A DNA stretch of 40,231 nt, from NCBI GenBank assembly GCA_017454265.1, contig JAFTDJ010000057.1, positions 1 through 40,231 of the forward strand, in the 5' to 3' direction. A program made the translations under genes and the position numbers. Positions 26,056-32,813 of this stretch are shown here, piece after piece (within the stretch, counting starts at the first letter, position 1; every line of letters starts with the position of its first letter). The notes under the pieces were generated by a model. The model ran no database searches and was not told the DNA's origin. It saw only the letters and a program-made list of their open reading frames with translations. The DNA comes from Bacteroidales bacterium (GTDB taxonomy: Bacteria > Bacteroidota > Bacteroidia > Bacteroidales > UBA932).

Positions 26056-27204
26056 CAATTCTCTGCGTCTGAATTCAGATGGAGTGCAGCCTTTTATGGC
26101 TTGGAAACGGCGGGAAATGCTTTTGGTGTCGGGCTCGTCGAGACGGGCCGCGATATTGGCTATGGAGTCTTTGCTGGAGAGCAGGAGCTCGGCAAAGCGG
26201 TTCATGCGCAACTCGCTGATATAGCGGTAAATGGTTGTTCCTGTCACCTTCAGGAAGCGCTGCTCCAGGAGTCTCCTGGAAAGGGGTACCTGCCGCAGGA
26301 CGTCTTCTACCAAAATCTTGTGGTCCACATTGGCTCCGATGTATTGCAGCGCGGTAAGGATGGCGCTGTCCTTTGTGGCGAAGATGTTCGACGACATTCG
26401 CGGCACTATGCTGAGCGGCCGCAGGATTACGTCTTCTCCAAGGTAAGAAGGGTCTTTTGTCATCCGTTCCGCCATCTTTGCGGCTATATAGCCTCCGCCT
26501 TCTATGTCTATATTCACTGATGTGAGGGCCGGATTGGACATGTTGCACAGCACTTCGTCGTTGTCTACTCCCATAATTGCCACTTCACCGGGAATCTTGA
26601 TGCCGAAGGAGTTGCAAGCCTGTATGAGGATACTTCCCTGGTTGTCGTCGCATGCCATTATGGCCACGGGCTTCGGCAGGCTCTGCAGCCATTCCTGGAG
26701 CATGGGCAGGTCGTATGCCCAGAGGGCGTCTATGCGCTGTTCGTTGTAAAGCGAAAAACTGTCTCCGAAGCCTGCCTCGTTTATACGTTTGCGAAAACCG
26801 TTGCAGCGCTCGTCGGACCAGCATACGTCGCGATAGCCGAAGAATGCGAAATTCTTGAATCCGCGCGACAGGAAACGGCGCGCCACTATCTCTCCGGTCT
26901 GGTCGTAGTCTGCGGTGATATTCGGTATGCTGTCGAATTTCTTGATATAATCCTGTGCCATCGCCACTATGCCTTCGCGCCGGAATACCGTTACGTCGTC
27001 CTGTGGGTCGAACTGACCTATCACCACGTCTGCTTTCCATTGCTTGGCCCATTCCACAACCCCATCCAGGCCGACTTTGTGCTTATATGCTGGCGGCATT
27101 TTACAAACGACCCACGGCTCGGTCTGCTCGGCATACTGCATTACGCCGCGCAGTAGCCTGTATGCGAACTGTTCCGTAAAGTCGGTAATGAAAAGCAGTC
27201 TCAT
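26038..27204 (-). CDS. XylR-like transcription regulator: sugar-binding domain plus AraC-type DNA-binding domain
   Basis: 388 residues, close to E. coli XylR (about 392). Residues 1 to about 275 resemble the periplasmic-binding/LacI-type ligand domain (FITDFTEQFAYRLLRGVMQYA, FAFFGYRDVCWSDERCNGF, AIMACDDNQGSILIQACNSF, EVAIMGVDNDEVLCNMSNPALTSV). Residues about 285-388 are an AraC-type double helix-turn-helix (VPLSRRLLEQRFLKVTGTTIYRYISELRMNRF, IANIAARL, SISRRFQAIKGCTPSEFRR). This architecture senses a sugar and usually activates transcription. It is encoded inside the operon, three bases after the phosphatase gene, so it is likely autoregulated. Three matching direct-repeat sites in the window are its probable targets. 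Confidence 0.9.
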   Translation of the reverse strand: MRLLFITDFTEQFAYRLLRGVMQYAEQTEPWVVCKMPPAYKHKVGLDGVVEWAKQWKADVVIGQFDPQDDVTVFRREGIVAMAQDYIKKFDSIPNITADYDQTGEIVARRFLSRGFKNFAFFGYRDVCWSDERCNGFRKRINEAGFGDSFSLYNEQRIDALWAYDLPMLQEWLQSLPKPVAIMACDDNQGSILIQACNSFGIKIPGEVAIMGVDNDEVLCNMSNPALTSVNIDIEGGGYIAAKMAERMTKDPSYLGEDVILRPLSIVPRMSSNIFATKDSAILTALQYIGANVDHKILVEDVLRQVPLSRRLLEQRFLKVTGTTIYRYISELRMNRFAELLLSSKDSIANIAARLDEPDTKSISRRFQAIKGCTPSEFRRRELRKLGA

Positions 27205-27207
27205 GGC

Positions 27208-28470
27208 TCAAAGGTTTTTAACGTCGTTTCTGAGTATGGATTCCCTGAGGTCTTCCCACTTGTAATAGGGACCGCCCTCCAGCGTAATGATAGTGGCTTC
27301 CTGCTCGTTGAGAAAGCATTTTACCAGCACGTCTCCTTTGCAGTTGCGGTAAAACACCATCTGCAGATTGCAGGCGAAGGGACAGCGGAGCACTCCGGGC
27401 CAGTCGCGGCTGCCCACCGCGTCGAGTCTTTCGGCTATGCCCTTGATTCCTATCCTGGAAGAAAAGGCAAGCAGCTGGTACTCATGGCCGTAGCGAAGGT
27501 CTGCGGCACAATCTTGGGTGGCAATTGCCTCGTCTGCCTTGGCGATTACGTCTTCTACAAGGTAGTGTACCGGCTCCATACGCTTGTCTCCGTACTCGCG
27601 CGAGTTGCACTGGCGCAGGTACATGTTCATTCCTATCACTTGCGAGTACCAGTACAGGTCGTCTTCCGTGAAGCAGCGCAGCAGGCTGTCGTCCATGTCG
27701 CAGGCGGCGCTCACGGAGGCCAGGTCGAAGGTGTCCTGCATAAGCTTCACGGGGTTGCCGGAAAGCTCACGGGCCCTGGACGGATCTTTAAGGAGTTTTG
27801 CCAGGAAGGCGGCGGTATCGGGAACGTGGGATGCGCGCCTCTCGTCCAGGGTGGCATAAACCTGCTTCTTGATGTCTTTGGTGTCTTCCGTGCTGCAGAT
27901 GAGCATTATCTTTTCTCCGGTGTCCCAGCTGAGGTCCAGGCGCGGGTCGAGCGAGAGCAGCTCGGCGGTGGCGGCAGCCATACTTACAAGGCACCTCGGA
28001 GCAGTGCTGGATATTGCCCGCACCCGGCGGCTGCCCTTGCGGAATACGCTTTTGTATTTGCGGTACATCCGGGCTGCAATTTCCCTGTGCTCGCGGGCTC
28101 CGCGTGGCGTGAGGCGTCCGTCCATTCCGTTGTGCACAGCCACCAGACGGTTCACCATTCCGTGCGCCGCCTCTCCTTCCGGGGTGAGGTTGCCGGCGTC
28201 GGCCAGTCTGTCCCAGCGTTCCACAAGGCTTGCATAATTGTCCCTGGACCACTCGGTACGGCTGCCGTGGCGGCCATAGTGGCTGATATAGAAAGGCTTA
28301 TAGCCGGCGGGTACGGGGGTTTCCGGCGTTTTGACGTATTCGTAAGGACTGGTATTTACGCCTGCGCGGTGCAGGTTGCCGTGTATAAGGGCAACTATTT
28401 CGGGATTTTTCTGCTCCTGCGCCACCGCCGCAAGCGGTACCAGAAGGAGCAGCGCCAAGAGTTTCTTCAT
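27208..28470 (-). CDS. Secreted histidine-type acid phosphatase (histidine phosphatase superfamily, branch 2)
   Basis: 420 residues from the ATG at 28470, chosen for its standard signal peptide (MKKLLALLLLVPLAAVAQ); an in-frame ATG at 28482 is also possible. The catalytic RHG motif (R67, H68, G69 in HYGRHGSR) carries the phospho-accepting His. H329-E330 in RYGHE probably corresponds to the proton-donor HD/HAE motif seen in histidine acid phosphatases and inositol-phosphate phosphatases. It acts in the periplasm or at the surface on an organic phosphate ester. It is the first gene of the PUL, so phosphate removal seems to be part of the pathway. The exact substrate cannot be read from the sequence; phytate-like and sugar phosphates are both known for the superfamily. 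Confidence 0.85.
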   Translation of the reverse strand: MKKLLALLLLVPLAAVAQEQKNPEIVALIHGNLHRAGVNTSPYEYVKTPETPVPAGYKPFYISHYGRHGSRTEWSRDNYASLVERWDRLADAGNLTPEGEAAHGMVNRLVAVHNGMDGRLTPRGAREHREIAARMYRKYKSVFRKGSRRVRAISSTAPRCLVSMAAATAELLSLDPRLDLSWDTGEKIMLICSTEDTKDIKKQVYATLDERRASHVPDTAAFLAKLLKDPSRARELSGNPVKLMQDTFDLASVSAACDMDDSLLRCFTEDDLYWYSQVIGMNMYLRQCNSREYGDKRMEPVHYLVEDVIAKADEAIATQDCAADLRYGHEYQLLAFSSRIGIKGIAERLDAVGSRDWPGVLRCPFACNLQMVFYRNCKGDVLVKCFLNEQEATIITLEGGPYYKWEDLRESILRNDVKNL

Positions 28471-28493
28471 CGGTATCAGCATTAGTCGTTATG

Positions 28494-28501
28494 CAAATAT
28501 A
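28494..28501 (-). promoter_or_regulatory. -7 promoter box of the 14-gene PUL operon
   Basis: Minus strand TATATTTG, exact TAnnTTTG. The predicted start of transcription is only a few bases before the ATG at 28482 and about 20 before the preferred ATG at 28470. No TTTG lies at the -33 distance; the operator at 28531-28557 sits 29 bases upstream instead, which fits an activator-dependent promoter. Confidence 0.65.
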
Positions 28502-28530
28502 GATAATAGATTCCACTCTTATTTTCGCAA

Positions 28531-28557
28531 ATTGCGTTAAAATATTCACAATCTGCG
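28531..28557 (-). promoter_or_regulatory. Putative operator site B of the XylR-like regulator
   Basis: Minus strand: CGCAGATTGT, seven bases, TTAACGCAAT, giving direct-repeat half-sites 21 bp apart. The plus strand also matches the motif (28526-28552: CGCAAATTGC, seven bases, TATTCACAAT), so the region is a near-palindrome with 8-base arms TTTTCGCA/TGCGAAAA. It lies between the PUL operon and the divergent small membrane protein gene. Confidence 0.65.
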
Positions 28558-28596
28558 AAAAACAGACTTGATTTCCGCAGATACGAAAATATTCAC

Positions 28597-28604
28597 TATT
28601 TTTG
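28597..28604 (+). promoter_or_regulatory. Promoter of the small membrane protein-mutL unit
   Basis: TATTTTTG matches TAnnTTTG; a TTTC at 28572-28575 lies 21 bases upstream at the -33 position. The box ends seven bases before the ATG at 28612, so the mRNA would have almost no leader. An 11-bp repeat, AAAATATTCAC, occurs at 28539-28549 and again at 28586-28596 directly before the box. Confidence 0.6.
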
Positions 28605-28611
28605 TAGGATT

Positions 28612-28914
28612 ATGGGACTATTTAACTTTTTTGGCGAAAGCGAGCACCGCGTCTTTAATTACAAGCCTATTTATTACGACAAAGACGAGGAGGAGCGCAA
28701 ACGTATGTTCGGTGCCGTGGACGGCAGCCTCGACAAGGAAAAGGAGAAGGGGACCTACGTACCCGGCTCCTACATCAAAGGTTCCATGCGCGACGGTGCA
28801 TACAAGCGCTCCCGTTCGCATATGGGCAAGACCCAGACTATCATCGGTATCATTACTATGCTGCTGATATTCGCCGTGTTGTTTTTCATAGCCAAGTTCT
28901 ACCAGATGCTTTAA
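28612..28914 (+). CDS. Small membrane protein of unknown function upstream of mutL
   Basis: 100 residues. The N-terminal two thirds is charged and cytoplasmic in character (YYDKDEEERKRM, SLDKEKEKGTY), followed by one membrane helix at about residues 75-97 (TIIGIITMLLIFAVLFFIA). No signal peptide or lipobox. I do not recognise a named family. It ends four bases before mutL and shares its promoter, so it heads this operon. Confidence 0.75.
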   Translation: MGLFNFFGESEHRVFNYKPIYYDKDEEERKRMFGAVDGSLDKEKEKGTYVPGSYIKGSMRDGAYKRSRSHMGKTQTIIGIITMLLIFAVLFFIAKFYQML

Positions 28915-28918
28915 AAGT

Positions 28919-30730
28919 ATGGGACGCCTGAAAGTACTGCCTGCCAGGATATCCAATATGATTGCCGCCGGGGAAGTGGTCCAGAGACCTGCTTCGGTGG
29001 TGAAAGAGCTGATGGAGAATGCCGTGGATGCGGGAGCGGACCAGGTTGACGTGGTTGTCACCGATTCCGGCCGCACCCTCGTGCAGGTGATAGACAACGG
29101 TTCGGGAATGAGTCCTTCCGACGCCGTGCTGTGCTTCGAACGTCACGCCACGTCCAAAATAAGCAATGCGGCAGACCTTGAGAGGATACAGACCTACGGC
29201 TTCCGCGGAGAGGCGCTGGCCAGCATAGCCGCGGTTTCCCAGGTTACGCTGCGTACGCGCCGGCAGAGCGACGAAACTGCCACCCGGGTTACCATTGGAC
29301 CGGATGAAGCCGTGAAGACTTCTTCCGTAAGCGGCCCTGTCGGCTCCAACTTCGCGGTCCGCAACCTCTTTTTCAACACTCCGGCCCGCAGGAAGTTCCT
29401 GAAGAGCGACCAGGTGGAATTCAAACATATCGTAGAAGAGTTCACCAGGGTTGCTATTCCCCGCCCGGACGTAGGCTTCAGCCTCACCCACAACGGCAAG
29501 GAAGTTTTCGTCCTCAAGAAGGCCAAATCGCTGAAATTCCGCATACTGGATTTGCTTGGACGGAATGTGGCGGGAGAGATGGTAGATGTGGGTGCGGATA
29601 CCACGGCCGTAAAGATAAACGGATTTACAGGCCGTCCGGGGAGCGCCCGCAGGATGCCCGGCAACCAGTATTTCTTTGTGGGAGGACGCTACTTCCGCAG
29701 CCCTTATCTGCACAAGGCGGTGATGAGGGCTTATGAAGACTTTATTCCGGAGGGCCTTACCCCGTCCTACTTCATCTTCCTGGATGTGGACCCGCAGGCG
29801 GTGGACGTCAACATCCATCCCACCAAGACGGAAATCAAGTTCGAAGACGACAACGTCATTTTCCAGGTGCTTTTCGCTTGCGTGCGGGAAGCGCTGGGGC
29901 GCAACAACTTTGGCGCAAGCCTCGATTTCGAGCGGGAGGGGGCGGTAGAACTGCCTCAGCTCGGACGCAGTTTCGAGGAGTACAAGGCGGGGGGGCTCTC
30001 ACCGGAGGCCGCTCCGGATCCGTCGTACAATCCGTTCGAGGCTTTCAAATCGGAGGGTAACGCCGCCGGAGCTTCAGCTCCGCCTGCACATGCTCCCGCC
30101 TACGCTGGAGGTGGCCTTTCCGCAGGCCGTCAGGATTACGGCAGGCTCTTCCAGCAGGCGCCTTCCGAGCAGGACGTGCTGATAGTTCAGGGAAAGTATA
30201 TCGTAAAAAAATCCCCTTCCGGGCTGATGATATTCAGCATACGCAGGGCGTGGGAAAGGATACTCTACGAGCGCGCCCTGAAAGCTCTTGCCGGCGGCGG
30301 GCACGTATCGCAGACGGCTCTCTTCCCGGTTGAGGTGAAGGTGGGAGTGCAGCAGCGGCTGCTTATCGAGGAATATGCGGAGATGCTCCGCAGCCTCGGC
30401 TTCGACATCGCCCTTTCCGGCGACGACGGCATCACTGTGGGCGGCGTTCCGGAAGGTTACAGTTGCGAGGCTGGAAAAGTGGAGCAGATGGTGGGAGACC
30501 TGCTGCTCATCCTGTCCGATTTCCAACCCGCGCTGGAGGAGGTGATGCGCCAGAAGACCGCCGCGAAATTTGCCATGCTGGGCGCCCTGAACGCCGAGGC
30601 GCCCCAGACCCGGCAGAGCGCGCTTCATCTGCTCGACACGCTTTTTACTTGCGACAACCCTGAGTTTACGTTCAACGGCAAGCGCACGGTATCCGTAATG
30701 CCTGCCGATGAAATAGAAAAGAGATTTTAG
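28919..30730 (+). CDS. mutL: DNA mismatch repair protein MutL
   Basis: 603 residues. The N-terminal GHKL ATPase is complete: ISNMIAAGEVVQRPASVVKE, ELMENAVDAGA, DNGSGM, FERHATSKI, GFRGEALASI, then the transducer domain with FFNTPARRKFLKS, VGGRYFR and VNIHPTK. The C-terminal dimerisation domain starts near residue 415 after a flexible Pro/Ala/Gly-rich linker. Where endonuclease-type MutL has DQHA(x2)E(x4)E, this protein has SIRRAWERILYE (S440 to E451): both Glu are kept but the DQH part is lost. It couples MutS recognition of mismatches to repair. It lies between the small membrane protein and a rhomboid gene in a compact operon. Confidence 0.95.
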   Translation: MGRLKVLPARISNMIAAGEVVQRPASVVKELMENAVDAGADQVDVVVTDSGRTLVQVIDNGSGMSPSDAVLCFERHATSKISNAADLERIQTYGFRGEALASIAAVSQVTLRTRRQSDETATRVTIGPDEAVKTSSVSGPVGSNFAVRNLFFNTPARRKFLKSDQVEFKHIVEEFTRVAIPRPDVGFSLTHNGKEVFVLKKAKSLKFRILDLLGRNVAGEMVDVGADTTAVKINGFTGRPGSARRMPGNQYFFVGGRYFRSPYLHKAVMRAYEDFIPEGLTPSYFIFLDVDPQAVDVNIHPTKTEIKFEDDNVIFQVLFACVREALGRNNFGASLDFEREGAVELPQLGRSFEEYKAGGLSPEAAPDPSYNPFEAFKSEGNAAGASAPPAHAPAYAGGGLSAGRQDYGRLFQQAPSEQDVLIVQGKYIVKKSPSGLMIFSIRRAWERILYERALKALAGGGHVSQTALFPVEVKVGVQQRLLIEEYAEMLRSLGFDIALSGDDGITVGGVPEGYSCEAGKVEQMVGDLLLILSDFQPALEEVMRQKTAAKFAMLGALNAEAPQTRQSALHLLDTLFTCDNPEFTFNGKRTVSVMPADEIEKRF

Positions 30731-30732
30731 TT

Positions 30733-31425
30733 ATGTCATACTATTATCAGGAAAACAGGAGAGGTTTTTTCTCCAATATGCCCAAGGTTACCAAGAATCT
30801 GATTCTGGTGAATCTTGTAGTATTCGTTGCAACCCTGTTTAACGAGAATTATATGGTCGGGACCTTCGGCATGTTCTATCCGAGTTCCCCCTACTTTCAC
30901 TGGTGGCAGCCGGTTACGCATATGTTCATGCACGGCGGCTTCTGGCACATATTCTTCAATATGTACACCCTGTTCATCTTCGGAACTGTGGTGGAGCGTA
31001 TAATAGGCAGCAAGAAGTTCCTGCTGTTTTATTTCGTCTGCGGCCTCGGAGCGGCTGCGCTTCAGATGGGAACGCAGTACCTTGAGATGCAGTCTTTCCT
31101 TGCGTCCGACTCCCAGACCGCGCTGCAAGGTATGATGGCTCTCAAGAGCACTCCTACCGTGGGCGCGTCGGGAGCCATCTACGGTGTGCTCATAGGTTAT
31201 GCCATGCTCTTCCCCGAGTCCAGGATGACCTTGATATTCCCTCCTGTTACGCTGAGCGCCAAGTGGATGGTGATAATATTTGCAGCCATCGAACTCTTTA
31301 CCGGAGTTGTGGGATGGGCCGATGGAATAGCTCATTTCGCCCATCTCGGCGGTATGCTCATCGGATGGATAATGATTCGCTGGTGGCGTAAAAGAGGAGT
31401 CTTGTTCGATCGTGACGTGCTATGA
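30733..31425 (+). CDS. Rhomboid-family intramembrane serine protease
   Basis: 230 residues with six hydrophobic segments. Family motifs: WWQPVTHMFMHGGFWHIFFNMYTL, GASGAIYG with the catalytic Ser, and AHLGG with the catalytic His. It cleaves membrane proteins within or near their helices. It starts two bases after mutL, and its stop overlaps the start of the next gene (ATGA), so translation is coupled. The natural substrate is unknown. Confidence 0.92.
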   Translation: MSYYYQENRRGFFSNMPKVTKNLILVNLVVFVATLFNENYMVGTFGMFYPSSPYFHWWQPVTHMFMHGGFWHIFFNMYTLFIFGTVVERIIGSKKFLLFYFVCGLGAAALQMGTQYLEMQSFLASDSQTALQGMMALKSTPTVGASGAIYGVLIGYAMLFPESRMTLIFPPVTLSAKWMVIIFAAIELFTGVVGWADGIAHFAHLGGMLIGWIMIRWWRKRGVLFDRDVL

Positions 31426-31985
31426 AAGAGATAATTGAAGAGGCTGTTAAAATACTCAAGGATGGCGGAGTGATTTTATATCCCACCGATACTGTGTGGG
31501 GAATAGGCTGTGACGCCACCAACGAGGAGGCGGTACGGAAGGTGTTTGCCATCAAGCGCCGCAGCGAGGCAAAGTCGCTGGTGCTGCTTGCCTGCGACCT
31601 GGATATGGTGGCGCGCCACGTGAAGCAGATCCCCTCCATCGCTATAGACCTGGTGGAGGTGAACGATGCTCCGATGACTATCATTTACCCTGGTGCCCAG
31701 GGACTTGCGCCGTCCGTGACAGCCGAGGACGGGTCGGTCGGAATAAGGATACCCATGAGCGATTTCTGCCGCGAACTGGTCCGCCGCCTGCGCCGGCCGC
31801 TGGTATCGACTTCCGCGAACATCTCCGGTGAACCTGCACCTTCGTCTTTTTCTGAAATCTCTCCGGAACTGCTTTCTGCCGTGGATTGGTGCGCTCCGCG
31901 CAAACTTGAGGCCGGAGCCACGGGGCGCGCTTCCCAGATTATCAAGCTGGGCCTTCGCGGCGAGGTGGAAATCATAAGGGCGTAA
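31422..31985 (+). CDS. tsaC: L-threonylcarbamoyladenylate synthase, TsaC/Sua5/YrdC family
   Basis: 187 residues, the short form without the C-terminal Sua5 domain. Motifs: LYPTDTVWGIGCDA, VFAIKRRSEAKSLVLL, the nucleotide-binding segment GSVGIRIP, and STSANISGEPAP. It makes threonylcarbamoyl-AMP from Thr, bicarbonate and ATP for t6A37 in tRNAs reading ANN codons. It overlaps the rhomboid gene by four bases and is followed one base later by a phosphoesterase gene. Confidence 0.92.
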   Translation: MKEIIEEAVKILKDGGVILYPTDTVWGIGCDATNEEAVRKVFAIKRRSEAKSLVLLACDLDMVARHVKQIPSIAIDLVEVNDAPMTIIYPGAQGLAPSVTAEDGSVGIRIPMSDFCRELVRRLRRPLVSTSANISGEPAPSSFSEISPELLSAVDWCAPRKLEAGATGRASQIIKLGLRGEVEIIRA

Positions 31986-31986
31986 T

Positions 31987-32499
31987 ATGTACGTAGGGTT
32001 GATTTCCGACACCCACGGGGTGTTCGACGATGCGTTCCGCGAGTTTCTCTCCCCGGTAGATGTGATCTGGCATGCAGGCGACTGGGGAGGAGATGCCGCC
32101 TTTGCGGAGGATATTGCCGGGTTCAAGCCCGTAGTGGGGGTGCATGGCAATTGCGACGGTTCGGGCATACGATATCTGTACCCTGAAACTCAGCTGCTTA
32201 AATTTCAGGGTATTACTGTGCTTATGACACATATCGGAGGCTCTCCGGGGCACTATTACCCGTTCGCAAAGTCGCTCATAGAGATGCATAAACCGGACAT
32301 TTTCATCTGTGGCCATTCGCACATTCTCAAAGTGATGCACGACGAAAAGTACGGCCTGCTTTACATAAACCCCGGCGCTGCAGGCCTCCAGGGATGGCAA
32401 ATTGTGCGTACCGCGCTGAGATTCAGGATAGAAGAAGGGCAGGTTAAGGATATGGAAGTATTTGAATATCCGAAAAAACTTTCTACCTTTGCGGGTTAG
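31987..32499 (+). CDS. YfcE/MJ0936-type metallophosphoesterase
   Basis: 170 residues, a full small calcineurin-like phosphoesterase. Metal-binding motifs are all visible: SDTHG near the start, HAGDWGG, GNCDG, THIGG and GHSH, then a conserved LLYINPGAAG. Such enzymes hydrolyse phosphodiesters or phosphomonoesters in the cytoplasm with Mn or Ni; the cell substrate is mostly unknown. It follows tsaC by one base. The promoter of the next gene lies inside its last codons. Confidence 0.88.
   Translation: MYVGLISDTHGVFDDAFREFLSPVDVIWHAGDWGGDAAFAEDIAGFKPVVGVHGNCDGSGIRYLYPETQLLKFQGITVLMTHIGGSPGHYYPFAKSLIEMHKPDIFICGHSHILKVMHDEKYGLLYINPGAAGLQGWQIVRTALRFRIEEGQVKDMEVFEYPKKLSTFAG
32461..32491 (+). promoter_or_regulatory. 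Promoter of the Cys-rich lipoprotein gene
   Basis: TTTG (32461-32464), 19 bases, TACCTTTG (32484-32491): both consensus elements of a Bacteroidota promoter at the right spacing. It lies inside the 3' end of the phosphoesterase gene and would start transcription near 32498, about 28 bases before the ATG at 32526. Confidence 0.75.
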
Positions 32500-32525
32500 T
32501 TGGTTTAACTTAAAATTTTTCAAAG

Positions 32526-32747
32526 ATGAAGAAGGTTATCATTTCTCTTGCAGTAGCGGCACTCTTCCTGAGTTCCTGTTGCTGTAACAATTCTGGCAAC
32601 AAGGCCGCCGAGGGCGAAGCCGCCGCCACTGAAGAAGTCTGCGATTCCACCAAGGCTTGCTGCGGCAAGTGCGAGGAAGGCCAGACCTGCGAGAACTGCG
32701 AGAAGGCCGAGGGCCAGGCTTGCGAGAACTGCGAGAAGGCTGAATAA
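32526..32747 (+). CDS. Small Cys-rich lipoprotein with CENCEKAEGQ repeats
   Basis: 73 residues. Signal peptide with lipobox LSSC (Cys18) directly followed by two more Cys, then a Glu/Ala-rich stretch and a C-terminal half with CCGKC and two CENC motifs in an 11-residue repeat. No family name known to me. The paired Cys motifs could bind metal or be oxidised; this is a guess from composition. It has its own strong promoter and its own terminator, so it is a monocistronic, probably highly expressed gene. Confidence 0.75.
   Translation: MKKVIISLAVAALFLSSCCCNNSGNKAAEGEAAATEEVCDSTKACCGKCEEGQTCENCEKAEGQACENCEKAE
32679..32744 (+). repeat. Two 33-bp tandem repeats encoding the CENC units
   Basis: Two 33-bp units encode GQTCENCEKAE and GQACENCEKAE. 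A 20-bp core (32688-32707 and 32721-32740) is identical in both. Copy number could differ between strains. Confidence 0.8.
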
Positions 32748-32776
32748 TTATTCAGACAACTTTAAGCAGAAGAAGA

Positions 32777-32802
32777 CGCGAGGAATCCCGCGCCTTTTTT
32801 TT
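32777..32802 (+). terminator. Rho-independent terminator of the Cys-rich lipoprotein gene
   Basis: A CGCG/CGCG-based hairpin is followed by CC and eight T (32795-32802). It lies 29 bases after the lipoprotein stop codon. The T-run merges directly into the -7 box of the next gene. Confidence 0.7.
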
Positions 32803-32809
32803 ATCTTTG
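32802..32809 (+). promoter_or_regulatory. -7 box of the fucose-isomerase-like gene
   Basis: TATCTTTG matches TAnnTTTG and ends four bases before the ATG at 32814, so the transcript would be leaderless or nearly so. No TTTG is seen at -33, where the terminator hairpin lies. Confidence 0.55.
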
Positions 32810-32813
32810 CACT

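Noticed and set aside
27208-28482. Reading the locus as a phytate-utilisation cluster because of the histidine phosphatase
   Set aside because: All other enzymes act on amino sugars and no inositol-related gene is present; the phosphatase is better explained as part of the glycan pathway.
28886-29818. Minus-strand open frame inside mutL
   Set aside because: mutL on the plus strand is unmistakable; the antisense frame is a composition effect.
32526-32747. Metallothionein identity for the Cys-rich lipoprotein
   Set aside because: It has CxxC pairs but is lipid-anchored and exported, with too few Cys and no match to known metallothionein patterns; kept as unknown function.
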